Source of the DNA: Botryllus schlosseri
Taxonomy: Eukaryota; Chordata; Ascidiacea; Stolidobranchia; Styelidae
DNA: 24,098 nt
Direction of reading: 5' to 3'
NCBI GenBank assembly: GCA_000444245.1
Contig: ATSW01015084.1
Coordinates: 1-24,098 of the forward strand
Shown here in pieces: positions 1 through 11,400 of this stretch; position 1 is the stretch's first letter; each line of letters begins with the position of its first letter. The translations under genes were made by a program, and so were the position numbers. The notes beneath the pieces were generated by a model that saw nothing but the letters and a program-made list of their open reading frames with translations, did no database searches and was not told the origin of the DNA.

Positions 1-29
1 CGCACGACATGGATCTATATCAGGTCTAT

Positions 30-520
30 ATATATGGTAGGGCGTGGAGTCGGAGTATCGGGAAATCTTCTACTGCTGGATCGAAGTCACGAAGATTTTG
101 TAACACTCGTCGGAGTTGGGGAAACACATTTTGGCTTGAGTCTGAATTTGTTTAAATGCTCCGACTCCAACTACTGTAAAATCAAGCCAAACTTTGTCAA
201 AAGTTAATCAAACTCGCCGTTGCAGTCACAGAAGTTTTCAAATATAGCCGGGCGTTCAAAAACTTAATTTCCATCTGCGAGCACAATACCTACGAACCAT
301 GCATGTCTCATCATGTATTCAACGTGTACTTTTCGGAGTATATTTAGTAGAATGTTGGGGTCGGAGTTCTGTGATCAATATATTAGGAATCGGAGTTGGT
401 GTACATCGAAATTTGCGGAGTCGGGATATACCGATATATTGAAATATCTTGATGATAGAAGTTGGAGACGGTGGTAAACTATGGATAGACTTCATATAGT
501 CAGGATATTCAGGCAACAGG
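30..520. repeat. Dispersed repeat rich in GGAGTCGGAGT-type words
   Basis: Variants of GGAGTCGGAGT / GACTCCGACTCC recur in both orientations: near 46-58, 111-118, 159-168, 358-367, 389-396 and 416-423. Both orientations within 500 bp suggest a decayed DNA transposon or MITE whose ends carry this word, but I cannot define terminal repeats or a target duplication. No open frame in it looks like a protein. Confidence 0.45.
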
Positions 521-540
521 TCTGATTATGTGTTCGTCAA

Positions 541-1480
541 GTCAGAGCACTGCTTAATTAAGAAGATGATATCATAATAACAGCGAAACTGGACCCGCAT
601 ACCATATCTGTTGCCCTCCAAATCATCACTGTAATAATACACGGCACGCTCGTGATTGCGAAGCAAAGCGACTCCGTCTTTGTGCTCGTCGCAAGTGCAG
701 GAGCCTTATAAACTACTTTGAAACCTCAAAGGGCCCTATCCCTTCATCTGTCCTCGCCCTCGCTGTGTCTGATTGGTCCACTTCAAATCACGAGCTCACA
801 CTCGCATCAAAGATGCAAGTTTTGGAGGGGCAAAAATCTATAAAAACATTAACCAATACCATGGATATATAGTTCTAGATATCCCTGACCAATACACCCC
901 TGCCTCTTAACACATAAAACAAAATAACCGCCGCATGCTGGCCAAAACGTTCGACATTGATATGTTCACTGCGAAGGCGCCGAAGTGACGAGCCCCGAAT
1001 AGTCCAGCGCCCACAGCTTGAGCCGCGCGTATCAAATAAGACCTGCTTAGGTAAATAATGAGCCCCGCGTCGAAATGCGAATTAGGAATCGTGTCTCTCG
1101 GAAGGATATATCGTTTTAGTTTCGTCTAGTGTGCAAGTGATTCCATTATTTCTGGGGCAACAACAATATTTACCGCTTTACCGCGCCCTTTGCAGACAAA
1201 TCTAGTGTCAGACCGACACAAAACCGACTTGAATGATACAATGGTGGGCACATTTTTCGTCATCATCAGACCATACCATCGTAACAACACTGATTGGCCT
1301 GACACTTATTGGATATGGTACCGAACACAGTGGACGTGGAAACGACCAGATCAAATCACATATACGATCGATCATTGCCTCATTGCACGACTGAAATTAA
1401 TTATGTAAATATCACGTACACTGTACAGTCGTATACGTAAGCGAAAGGTCGGGTGCGGTAGTGACCAAAATTTATTCCCT
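541..1480. other. Intergenic stretch without a supported gene
   Basis: No frame here shows protein-like composition or a recognisable domain. A GATTGG (inverted CCAAT) word lies near 770 and a TATA-like CTATAAAAAC near 838, with the spacing of a core promoter. No gene follows on the plus strand, so they may be chance. Confidence 0.4.
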
Positions 1481-1752
1481 TCACGACCAATCAAGAATCA
1501 CTGGCATGACGGATGCCGTTGCCAGCTGCAGAAAAACGGTTGGTGGTATTCTTTGCTTGAATCGATGAATATTAATAAATTGAATGTTTGGCACGCAGGG
1601 TGGTAAAAATTGACATTTCTCCACATTTTGGCACGCTGCAGGCTGCACACAAAAGGTTGCCGGCCCCTTATTTGCGGATTCGATCAAGCCTGCATATTTG
1701 TATCGAGCCATTATTGCTAGCGGCACAACATACAAACTATGAAACCTGTAAA

Positions 1753-2574
1753 TTATTTTAATACAATCACAACAGCTCGATAAACGGTTTTAATCCTTAT
1801 GTTTTCCTCGTCCTCATCTTCTTTCGACCAAGTCTTTTTCACAACTTGCATCAGCTCAACAACGGGATTTTCCAAGCCCCTGCCAAACTTTTGAAAGACC
1901 GGTATGGAGAGATAGAAGCGACCCCAAGCTCCCAGGCTCGTCTTGTTTTCGACCTCCATTTCGACTCTGCTTTTGTCGGCCCAATTCATTGCGTCGAATT
2001 GAGTTTGATAGCCTTCGAATGCGTTGGAACTGGGATGCGACATGTCCCGGCACTTTTCGTAACATTTTTTCAACATCGCTTTCGCTGGCGCATCAATGAT
2101 GGGCAGGTCGCTGTCGTCCTCAGAAATCATTTTCGATAGATTCGCGGCGTAGAATAAAGCAACACCGTCTGGTTTTAGAACCCGTTTGCATTCGCGTATG
2201 AACTTATCCACGTCCATGTAATGTAAAGCTAATATAGACGTGATGACATCGACAGAAGAGTCTTCGACGGGTATCTTTTCGCCAGTGCCAGTTAGGAACT
2301 CAACGCGTTGAGTTTGATGGAGTTGTTTCGCTTTTGATATTTGTCCGAGACTAGCGTCAACGCCAATTGTACGCTGAAAGTGTATAGACAGCAACCCCGT
2401 AACCTCGCCATTGCCGCACCCCACATCGAGTAAACAGCCACGCTTTTCGTTCAATTTTCCGTGTAGATTTAGCAATTCTAAAATGACTTGAACTTGCATT
2501 TCTTTCATGCCCTTTGGTTTCCTGGCATTGTAGTCGAGAAACTCGTCCCGAGCCTCCGAACTTCCGACGGGCAT
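1753..2574 (-). CDS. Class I SAM-dependent methyltransferase
   Basis: A single uninterrupted minus-strand frame encodes 273 residues from the only ATG near its 5' end (2574-2572); the frame stays open back to about 2640 but without another ATG. The sequence shows the class I methyltransferase Rossmann fold signature. Motif I is LLDVGCGNGE at residues 48-57, which binds S-adenosylmethionine. The acidic end of strand 2 is GVDAS (71-75), a strand-4 region with SSVDVITSILALHYM lies at 106-120, and VLKPDGVALFY at 132-142 is the post-motif loop and strand 5. The length matches the Methyltransf_11/25 type small-molecule enzymes, such as juvenile hormone acid or trans-aconitate methyltransferase-like proteins; the substrate cannot be read from the sequence. 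No signal peptide or membrane segment is seen, so it is probably cytosolic. A TATTAG followed by ATG at the start could also be a splice acceptor, so an upstream exon is possible. An AATAAA on the minus strand near 1470 could be its poly(A) signal. Confidence 0.85.
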   Translation of the reverse strand: MPVGSSEARDEFLDYNARKPKGMKEMQVQVILELLNLHGKLNEKRGCLLDVGCGNGEVTGLLSIHFQRTIGVDASLGQISKAKQLHQTQRVEFLTGTGEKIPVEDSSVDVITSILALHYMDVDKFIRECKRVLKPDGVALFYAANLSKMISEDDSDLPIIDAPAKAMLKKCYEKCRDMSHPSSNAFEGYQTQFDAMNWADKSRVEMEVENKTSLGAWGRFYLSIPVFQKFGRGLENPVVELMQVVKKTWSKEDEDEENIRIKTVYRAVVIVLK

Positions 2575-2649
2575 TCTAATACATTTGGCAGATGAGGGCG
2601 GTAGACTAAATACAGCTAAGTTGGGGTGATCAACAATCACGGCAGAAAA

Positions 2650-3130
2650 ATATGCCTCCGCTTTATGAGAACCTAAAACAGAAATCCTATATCGGGAATC
2701 ATAGCTGGGTGTTGCTGTTCGGAAGGCTTGTTAATAAATTTCCACTCAGTTCCTGCGTGACAGTGATCCCCGAAACATTTCATGCTTTTCGACCGTGTTC
2801 GCGTGCGCGCCGACCGTCCAAGGCAGACATGTCTAGCACAGTGCTCTTCAACCTTTTTCGTCGCGGGACACCCTTCTAACGTCTACTCAAAACTCGTACA
2901 CCCTTTACTCACATTCCGTAGTAAACCTGGTTCAGGGGTGTTCACTATTCATACTGTTAATCTGTTCACCTTGTTTGCAATTCAAGGCCATATTTTGATT
3001 ACGGACATATCTCTCTCTCTATATATATAGCATAGGACCGCATCCCAGCGGACAGTCGTCATGACCCATCTAGACGACAAATACTCATATATTAAATTGG
3101 CTACAGGGTACGTCACACCGCAGATAGCCC
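2650..3130. other. Intergenic stretch with a hAT-like end
   Basis: At about 2838, CAGTGCTCTTCAACC followed by TTTTTCG resembles the terminal inverted repeat of hAT/Charlie-type transposons, which typically begin CAGTGGTTCTCAACC. I find no matching right end or target duplication, so it is a lone or truncated end. A (CT)n/(TA)n simple repeat lies near 3008-3030. No gene is visible. Confidence 0.35.
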
Positions 3131-3134
3131 TTCC

Positions 3135-3270
3135 GACAAGATAGCGTAATGGTAAAGCGTCTGGCTTCTCGATAGGTAGTTCGTGGATCGATCCCAAGCC
3201 AGGTCAGACCATAGACCCGATTAGTAACACTGGTATCCATGACTTCTCTGCTTGGCACTCATGAATTACT
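3135..3270 (+). repeat. tRNA-headed SINE-like sequence
   Basis: The RNA polymerase III A box TAGCGTAATGG (3142-3152) matches the consensus exactly. The B box GGATCGATCCC (3185-3195) differs from GGTTCGANNCC at one base. Their 43-base spacing is that of a tRNA gene. The 5' and 3' arms (3135-3141 versus ~3201-3207) do not pair, so this is a tRNA-derived SINE head and not a working tRNA. A short body containing CTGCTTGGCACTC follows, and the sequence then abuts LINE coding sequence at about 3271. Confidence 0.6.
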
Positions 3271-3905
3271 GTGATAGCGTGGAGGGGTGGTGTAAGACTT
3301 AGAAAGCTGCAAAAGGCTATATCTGCACCTTCCTTAGAAGACATGAGGAAGCTAGAAATTGCAAAGTTTGTGTATCAGTTCCGTTGCGGTCAATGTTCCT
3401 CAAATTTCAACGACTACTTCACCTCGGAGACAAAAGCGCACAAGTACAGCACACGCACGTCAACGAAGAACAACTACCATATGATCAGGACTGAATACAA
3501 GAAAACGCATTGCTCTATCAACTATGCCGGACCCCAATTATGGAACAGCATCTCGCCGGCTATCCGACAGTCGTCGAGCATGTCCGCATTCAAGTCGAAA
3601 TACAAGCAATTTCTTCTAAATCAATACTAGCCAGTCTTCAGGATTACCGGACCACGCGACCTAACATCGACCTCGCCCTTCGCCACATGCCACCTCATTT
3701 TGTCGCTTGCGTCTTATATTCTCTGCATTACTTTTCATTCAGTGTGCATGCCTCTTATTTACTTCGCCTAGGCTAAGGTGGGTGTCTGATCTTAATGGAT
3801 ACTCCAAGCTGTTTCGACACCTTCCTATCTTCTCATTGTATGGCAGTCTTGTGATGTTTTGAAACGATGAAATTGAAAATATTAATAAACCTGATTGATT
3901 GATTG
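3271..3905 (+). mobile_element. 5'-truncated non-LTR retrotransposon (LINE) 3' end, copy 1
   Basis: The frame 3271-3630 encodes the C-terminal tail of a LINE reverse transcriptase polyprotein. It carries the typical signature YAGPQLWNSISP and, about 15 residues later, SAFKSKYKQFL just before the stop, equivalent to the GPxLWNsLP...FKxkLKxyL ending of CR1/L2/I-like elements. The 3' UTR follows to an ATTAATAAAC and a GATT tandem tail (about 3883-3903). All upstream RT and endonuclease domains are absent, as expected of 5' truncation. Two further copies of this family lie at 4110-4490 (minus) and 13104-13290 (minus). Confidence 0.75.
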
Positions 3906-4109
3906 GACTCGAAGGAAGTGACTCGTTCGCAACACCGACTTTGGTGACGTTTCGTGGCGTTATACTAAAGAAACAACCACCGTGAATGTGTTGACACCCT
4001 CAGGTCCTTGCTAGACTTTGATGTCTCGAGGCGTCAAAATAACTGGCGCTGAAGAAAACCGTGGAAACAATGCATTCCTTTTACAATCTACGTACTGCGT
4101 GATTTTCAT

Positions 4110-4490
4110 TCAGTAGGTATACGCAATGTCTTTTCTCAATATGCTTTTTATTGCAATCGGAAGGTCACGGCAGGTGTTTGATTGATAGAGCTCAATCAGG
4201 AGTGTGCGCATAGTCCTTCCGGCCAATGAAAATGAATGACGCCTGTCGATAAGCGAGGTTGATATGTCAGATTGCCGGGCTGACTGGTATCCATTCAGTA
4301 CAAACTGCTTGTATTTCGACTTGAATGCGGACATTGGACATGGACATGCCAGACCACTGTCAGAGAGCCGGCGAGATGCTGAATCCACACTTGAGGTTCG
4401 GCATACTTGATAGAGCGATGCGTTTTCTTGTATTTCGTCCTGATCATATCGTAGGTAGAAAAGTCATATTGAAATTTTCGGGGTCGTGAT
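4110..4490 (-). mobile_element. LINE 3' end, copy 2, inverted to copy 1
   Basis: On the minus strand this region repeats the coding tail of copy 1: an IRTKYKKTHRSIKYAEPQVW segment and, in another frame, SAFKSKYKQFVLN. Small indels have shifted the frame between them, so it is a decayed copy. It is oriented opposite to copy 1 with a spacer of a few hundred bases, making an inverted LINE pair. The homology is clearest at 4275-4480; 4110-4275 is the presumed start of the 3' UTR and less certain. Confidence 0.65.
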
Positions 4491-4499
4491 ATCAATTGA

Positions 4500-5160
4500 C
4501 GAGAAATTAAAATGACTGCTACGCTAGTACGGGGTTTATTTCACCTATAGGACACTATGATTTCACATAAAATGACATTGTCACATGATTTTCCGATACG
4601 ATATAGTTTTATTCAGTGGAGGCGCGCCATTATCAACACAAGACACAAATCGACGACATCGTCATGTTCGTGATTCACGCCGATATTTGACACACGCTAT
4701 TATCACGCTTCGTCGCTCGGTCAAAGACCAGGCGCTACAATACAAACATCCAAAGCAGGCATACAAGGCAGCGGACTTTGCCTACCAGTAAAGTATAGAG
4801 TATACACGACAGTGCAACTGTACCAGATAAAGCGCATGAGTGAAGGAAATGCTACTTCGCGACTTTGCGTTTCGTAGGCTACTTCGAATTTGGTGGAATC
4901 ACAGCAAAGTGAATAGAATATAGTGATTCAGTTCAATAGACGTAGTGATATGTCTAGGATTGGGCTAATTAAACTCATATTCGCCGTTAAGTAAACTGTA
5001 CTCCTACTGTACGTCCATTCTCACTGGCGGGAAGTTTCAAGTGAGTTTCAGACTTTCAGAGGCTTATATGTGACGTTATAATCGCCTTTAACTGCAGGGA
5101 AATCCCCAGCATGCGATTTCCGGCAATACGCATACTATTTATCGAATAGTATCGCTTTCA
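4500..5160. other. Intergenic region upstream of the SLC26 gene
   Basis: No protein-like frame or recognised repeat is seen. The stretch must include the promoter of the downstream transporter gene if transcription starts nearby, but I find no convincing core promoter element except the TATA-like run near 5173-5184. Confidence 0.3.
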
Positions 5161-5190
5161 GTTAGGTATTGGTACATATATATCGGTAGC

Positions 5191-5277
5191 GACTCTTTTC
5201 AGTACAGAACTTCAGCATAACATTGAATATATAATATATACTTATATATACATCGGTATGAAAGGAAAACTGATGCA
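5191..5277 (+). promoter_or_regulatory. Probable 5' leader with a splice-acceptor-like site
   Basis: The sequence GACTCTTTTCAG ends at 5202, 75 bases before the SLC26 start ATG, and looks like a good 3' splice site. Two short upstream ATGs (5258 and 5273) both run to the same stop, the TGA at 5279-5281, which overlaps the start codon at 5278. They would form overlapping minimal upstream ORFs if included in the mRNA. Whether this is an unspliced leader, a cis-spliced leader or a trans-splice site cannot be told from DNA. Confidence 0.35.
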
Positions 5278-5404
5278 ATGAAAAAGACGGTCGTTGCAGA
5301 AGAGGAAAGTGAAATTTTTAGAGAATGTGACCTGGACGATAAATTCCGAAAGCCAGAATCGAAAGAAAGAATACTTGAAAAATTTCGAACACGATGCAGC
5401 ACTA
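5278..5404 (+). CDS. SLC26 exon 1 (N-terminal cytosolic segment)
   Basis: Encodes residues 1-42 plus one base. The start ATG is the only in-frame ATG after the stop at 5224-5226. The acidic and basic segment around [14 protein letters not shown] is the usual charged SLC26 N-terminus. The donor A|GTGAGT is phase 1 and creates an Arg codon (A+GA) with exon 2. Confidence 0.85.
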
Positions 5405-8400
5405 GTGAGTTATTCAAATCTTTCCTGGTTTCGTAGAGATTTATTGACTCGATGAATCGTCTAGCTCAGTGGTTCCCAACGTGGACGATAACGGTCTAGG
5501 GGCGAAAATAACGAAATGGGCGATAGGGGGGCGAAAACGGACGAGCGGGGCGAAAACAACGAGAGGGGCGATGGCGCGTAAAAACGGCTATTTTGGAGTT
5601 GGGACCGTAACTGCCGCACCCCAAACCTCCCAATTGGGGGCCGAACTCGAAGGGGGCCTAAAATTATTTCGTGAATTAACATAAATTATGGAGTATTTTT
5701 TTAGAAATTCGTGCAACTTTTTCAAAATTTTTCGCGCTGGGCGCAATTTAATAATTTCATATATCTTGATTTTGGGGTACCCGTCATCCAACAAAAAGAC
5801 AAATAATTTATGGAAATGGGAGACTTTGGCGTCGGCCATTACTGGGCCAAGACATATGAAGTTAGAGGCCATGTCACATGCGACTCCGAGAAGTGTGCCA
5901 GAACGATCAGCAGCGATAAGACCTTGGCCGAAAAGGAAGCCCTTGTGCTGACCGAAAACTTCGATACATATTTGTTTAATTGTCCATAGGCACATCAATG
6001 GCTGGCGTCGAATGTTCCTGTCCTGGCGACCGTAACCCTACAAGACAAATGCCATCCCGCAACGAAAAAAATATTTGCCAGTAAAGAAATACCAATTTGA
6101 AATCATGTGCGTCTTTTAGTGTGGTACGTTTTGACGATTTCCATATCTTCTGACATAGCAGACATAGGAGGTCACGAAAGAGCATCATGTAACGAAGCAA
6201 CGATTCCGCCCGAAGATGTTTAATTATTATTTAGGGGTCCTAGCTTTTCCAACACACCACACTCAGCTCTACCGGAAAATCTGATTACGTGAGCAGAAAG
6301 AGGATATAAAATTGAGTGCAATATATATATGCAATTCCCGATCATATTGACCGATTCAAACATGAATTATATAAATTTGCCGCGCTTCGCGCGTTTAGGC
6401 GAAATACGGTGATTATCATCAAACAGTACATGAAGTAGGGTATAGCCGATATGTAGCGACAAAAAGCCCAATGACTGAGAGGGGCCTGGTTTATCACCCT
6501 ATGGGGCCAAAGACCAACGTTTTGGAGGGCCTGACAAAGTGCTGTTTTCCGGTTCCCAATATTTGGGGGGCGATGATCGGTGTGGAGCTTCAAAAGGGGG
6601 CGATGAGTCGAAAAAAGTTGGGAACCACTGGTCTAGCTAGTTCCAAAATATTTCTGTTCCACCCGAATCAAGCCGAGTTTTCTTCAAAGTACCCTCTGAA
6701 CCAGACTATACAACGACTTCTTAGAACACTGAATAGCATAAATTGCTGTCCGAAACCATCTTTTAACAACCCGATACTTTCCGACCGTATGCTCAATTGA
6801 TTCCTCTATGCTTCATATGCGGAGTTTTCTATAATCGCATCATTTTGCATTGCAGGAAAACATTGCTGGGATTTAATCAAGAGCCGATTACCCATAGTCG
6901 ATTGGTTGCCAAGGTACAGTTTGAAGAGAGACGCGTTCGGGGATGTAACGGCCGGGCTTACAGTCGGAGTGGTTCATATCCCGCAGGGTTAGTCTCAAGA
7001 AACTTCTGTTGTTCACTAGGATAAAACAGTTTCTTTCGTTTCAGGCCTGGCGTACGCGCAGCTGGCGTCCTTACCGCCAGTCGTTGGTTTGTATGTGTCC
7101 TTGTTTCCGGTGTTAATGTATCCGATTTTTGGCACGTCGAAGCACATATCAACGGGTACGTTTGCGATCGTCAGTGTTATAGTGAGCAGTGTGTTGACGC
7201 AGGTGGGCAGTGGCTGTAAAATAGCTGAAAATCGTATACTTTATTTGAAAAAAACTCAACTTTTTGTTTTTTTTTCGATAAGGGCAATGCACATGATCGG
7301 GAATTGATAAATAACATGCTACGTCGAAATAGCCTGCACTTTTTCTTCATAATTAGGGTTCTTTTTTCGTATATCACCTCTAAGGAGTAAATACACACTG
7401 TTTTTGCAATCGTGAGCCAAAGCTCATAGTGATCCTGTGTCCCGTCTTTTATATTGTTCCATATTCCTTTTTTGACACCTGCGCTATAGCATGTACCCTC
7501 CGACTATTGCGGACCGGATGCGTCATCTACCACAATTAGCCCGATAAGTCGGGCTTATTTTTCAACCGGATATACAACAATGTCAATTCCTTCGAATACC
7601 ACCACCGCGGGTTCCGATTGCTTGCAAAAATATGACAATCGAATGATCGAAGTTTGCTCTGCTTTGTCCTTATGTGTCGGACTCGTGCAGGTACATGTAT
7701 AGATTCTCTTAGCGATGTTATATGCTCCCAACATATAACAGCGCATCGTTTAGGTGTTGATGCACATTTGCCATCTGGGAGTCGTCGCAGCATTTTTATC
7801 GGAAAGTTTGCTGTCTGGTTTTCTTTGCGGATCTGCGTTTGTGGTGATAGCAACGCAGCTCTCAAAGTTATTCGGAATCAAAATTGACAGACAGAGCGCG
7901 CCTTTTGGATTTATAAAAGTGGGTCAAAATATTGTTGATATACAATGTACTTCCCAATTCTCTGTTAGTTGCTGACGATTACCCCTGACGTGACGAGTGT
8001 CAGGCGAATATATTAGGGAAGTGGTTCTCAACCGTTGTGCCATTTACGTCTCGGAAGGGTGCCGCAAGAGATTTATTCGGAATTTCGAAATTATGCACAA
8101 AATATTCTAGTCTATAGCAAACGATCAATAATCAAAAACAGGCTCGATCTGAAGTTTCTACATTTGACAAATAAAAATTACTGTCTTGCCCGCAATCAAC
8201 ATCCCCGGCGAATACGCTTTACCCGACATCTAGCGTGCCTTGAAGTATTGAGGTATTGATATCCTCTTGCGTGCCTTACACGATCCGCGTGGAAATCGTT
8301 TGGTATTCTTGTATCCTCTTGTGATCGTCTGTGGCGATTGTGCCTGGCCTCTTCGGCGCGATGGTTAATTACATCGACAGTGCGGAAGTGGGCAGAGCTT

Positions 8401-11400
8401 ATTGTCGAACAAATCTTATGAAATAGCATAAGCGCAGACCGAAGTTTCAATAGGCTAGTTATGTGGTAGCAGAGGTAAATGGTAAATGCAAAAAATTCCA
8501 AATCCTCACACGGAAGCGGGGAATGTTATTCTTCCAGCCTGCACAAGAATTGTAAAACAATATTTGGGACCAAAGCTGCGGAAGAATTGAAAGTGATTCT
8601 CAAGTCATATGATGCTATTCGTATAGACGTATTTGTGAAATGTCCGCAGATATTGAAGATACCGTAATTCATTCTTCGAACAGAGACTACTCGAGTGCCC
8701 CGAAAGTTAGAAGTATTTCGCCAGACACCACCTCTGTACGACTGTTAGGTGCTGCTAAGTATTCTGGTAGTTTTCAGGTGCCGTAAGCCAAAAAAGATGA
8801 GAACCAGTGTGCTGGTGTGCCGCGAACTATTTCTCATTTTCAAAGTGTGCCGCGAGGCCAAAAAGGTTGAGAACCACTGTATTTGGGTTTACTTCAAAAT
8901 GAATATATTATCCAATTGTTTATGGAACTTCATTACCTCTAAGAAATTATTCAAATATACATTAAAATGTATGGGATTAATATAGGGGAACTCTTCCGCA
9001 GTCCCATGTAATATGACATTAAATGAGGCTGAGTGACTCTAACACTGGTCTATACGATTTTTGCGCCAGGACTTCTTTGGGGCAATTTTACCTAATTTGG
9101 CGGCGCTGAATGCGAAACTGACCTGTTTTTTTGCCCTATCACGTCACGTTTTTGAGATATTATATATGTTGAACATTTATACTTTTTCGAGGTACTCAAG
9201 TAGATTTGGGCTACTTGCAGTACTCACTGAAGTGGTACCGTTTTACAACTACATCAACATCTACCTGAACAGTATTCTGAATGAACTGATTACATTTGCA
9301 ATTAGGTTTTTGTTAAGTAGAAAGTAGTTTGTGGATAATATTCCACCACTATCATGAGGTAAATTGTCATAAGAAACGCGTGAAATAGCCTCTAAATCAC
9401 GGTAACTGAATATATTTTTCAAAGATCCTACCCATGGGTGGTGTCATCATATAGTCATTTTGCATTAGCTAAAACGATGCATCTTGCGATTTCGTATGTA
9501 GTCACCTCCGACTAACTGTTGAATGTATGCGACCACCCTCCCCCGACCAAATACACTTAGATATTTACTGACTTCGACAGACCTATCATTTCGTCTTCCA
9601 CTTGAAGTAGTTTTCAGATGTCATGGAAATTTTTACTTCTGCTGGTAATTGAGTAGATATGTAAGGCGTTACTTGTGCTACTTGAGTAGCAACGCCGGTC
9701 CCTTCGACCGACTCCAGTCCATAGTAAAATATTACGACAAATCAGAAACCACCAAAAATGTAAGCTGTTTGTATTGAAAACTGACATTTAATCACAATCT
9801 TTAAATGAAGAGTGGCATATAAAGATGATAACTGCTACCGACTAAAAATAATTGCAACCACGTATAAATTGATTGGCCAAAAAGAGGTACTGATCGAAAG
9901 AACATAGAAAACCACTGGGTTCAAGTTCACCGAAAACTCAGTTATTTTGTTTTACAACAATCCAGATTTCATCATTATAGATGATTTCAATATCAACATT
10001 GGATTTGTTGCAGTTGTACGCTCGCCGTAATGTCACTATCGAAAGCCGAAATTTGTAATGTAAGTTTATGGGTCGAAAAGAGCTTCTGATCGAACGAAGA
10101 TAGAGAATCACTGGATCCAATTTCATCGAAAACTCACTAATTCTGTACTACAACAATCCAGGTTTCATGATAGATGATTTTGATAACAATATTTGATCTG
10201 TTGCTATTGTATGCTAACCGTGATGTCACTAACGAAAGCCGAAAATTGATTAATTTACGAAAATGGGAAAAATTCATAGGAAAAGAATTGACGCGATAGA
10301 GAAATTCTGAGCACAGAATCGGATTCAGCAACCTAAAATTAGCCTACATCAATCATTAAAATTTTTAGCGCAAATTTTTTTTCGAAATTTGTAGACCAGT
10401 GAATTCGATCAATTTCACTTCGGGCCCGACCTGCGAATGCTGCGATAATCCCATGATCTAAACCAGAGGTTCCCAAACACCGCCCCCATGTCAAGCTCAC
10501 CATATTATTATCGCCCCCTATAGACTACCATATAGAGGTCATCAGTAAACTTATCTTTCTGCTCTTCCGTAGTATTCAAGTATAGGTTATATTCACGTAA
10601 ATTGCCCACTTTGTGAACCGCTGATCTAAACTAAACTAAACTAAACACTTATTTGGAGAGAGCCCCGCAGTCGATTCAAAGCCGGTATAGATTTATTCCA
10701 AACTATATTCTCGTATCATATATCACGTTTTAGTATCCCTCATTTCGTGTTATCGTGAATCCTATGATCTGTTTGTGTATGTATTTCCAGATATTCGTTG
10801 AATTGATCCGAAATATTTCTGACACCAATATCGCTACATTGATCGTGTCCATACTTTGCGTCACGTTCCTCATGATCGGAAAGGTATATCCAGTGGTGCT
10901 TTATCGGACTTAATTATATAATTTCATCCAACAGCATCGATCTGTTTTTTGCACAGACGATAAATGAGAGATACAAAGCGAAACTGCGAATTCCGATTCC
11001 ATGGGAACTGTTTCTTGTAGCGATATCCACCACTTTGTCGTATTTATTAAAACTTCACGCGAAGTACGATGTTGATGCTGTGGGAATTGTACCATCGGCG
11101 TAAGCTGCTTCTCTGTCACACTTGTAGGATTATGATTTAAATTATGAGGCCGAACTTGGGTTTTACCCCTGCCTTGTGGCTCGACGTATAGTGTCAGCAA
11201 GCTAGGCATCAACATATTGCGCTGGAGTCCGAGTATTTTGATTTCCATTTTCTCTAAGTCTTCGCATGATGAACCCACCTAATAGTCGTCCAAGTATTAA
11301 TGAAAATCTCAGCCTTGAAATCAGAATTATTTACGAATCATCTATTCGCGTTACACTCGGCTAAATGGACTACAGACGACTCGTTAGGCATTATCAACCT

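Noticed and set aside
3135-3207. Functional tRNA gene
   Set aside because: A and B boxes are good but the acceptor-stem halves do not pair; a SINE head fits better.
5588-5998. 136-codon minus-strand gene
   Set aside because: It is inside the hAT element at 5467-6630; at most residual transposase sequence, not a host gene.
9061-9327. 88-codon plus-strand frame in intron 5
   Set aside because: Biased A/T-rich composition, no domain, and it lies within an intron among repeats.
10910-11278. Minus-strand 122-codon open frame
   Set aside because: Half of it is antisense to SLC26 exon 7 and the rest has no recognisable domain; likely a chance frame.
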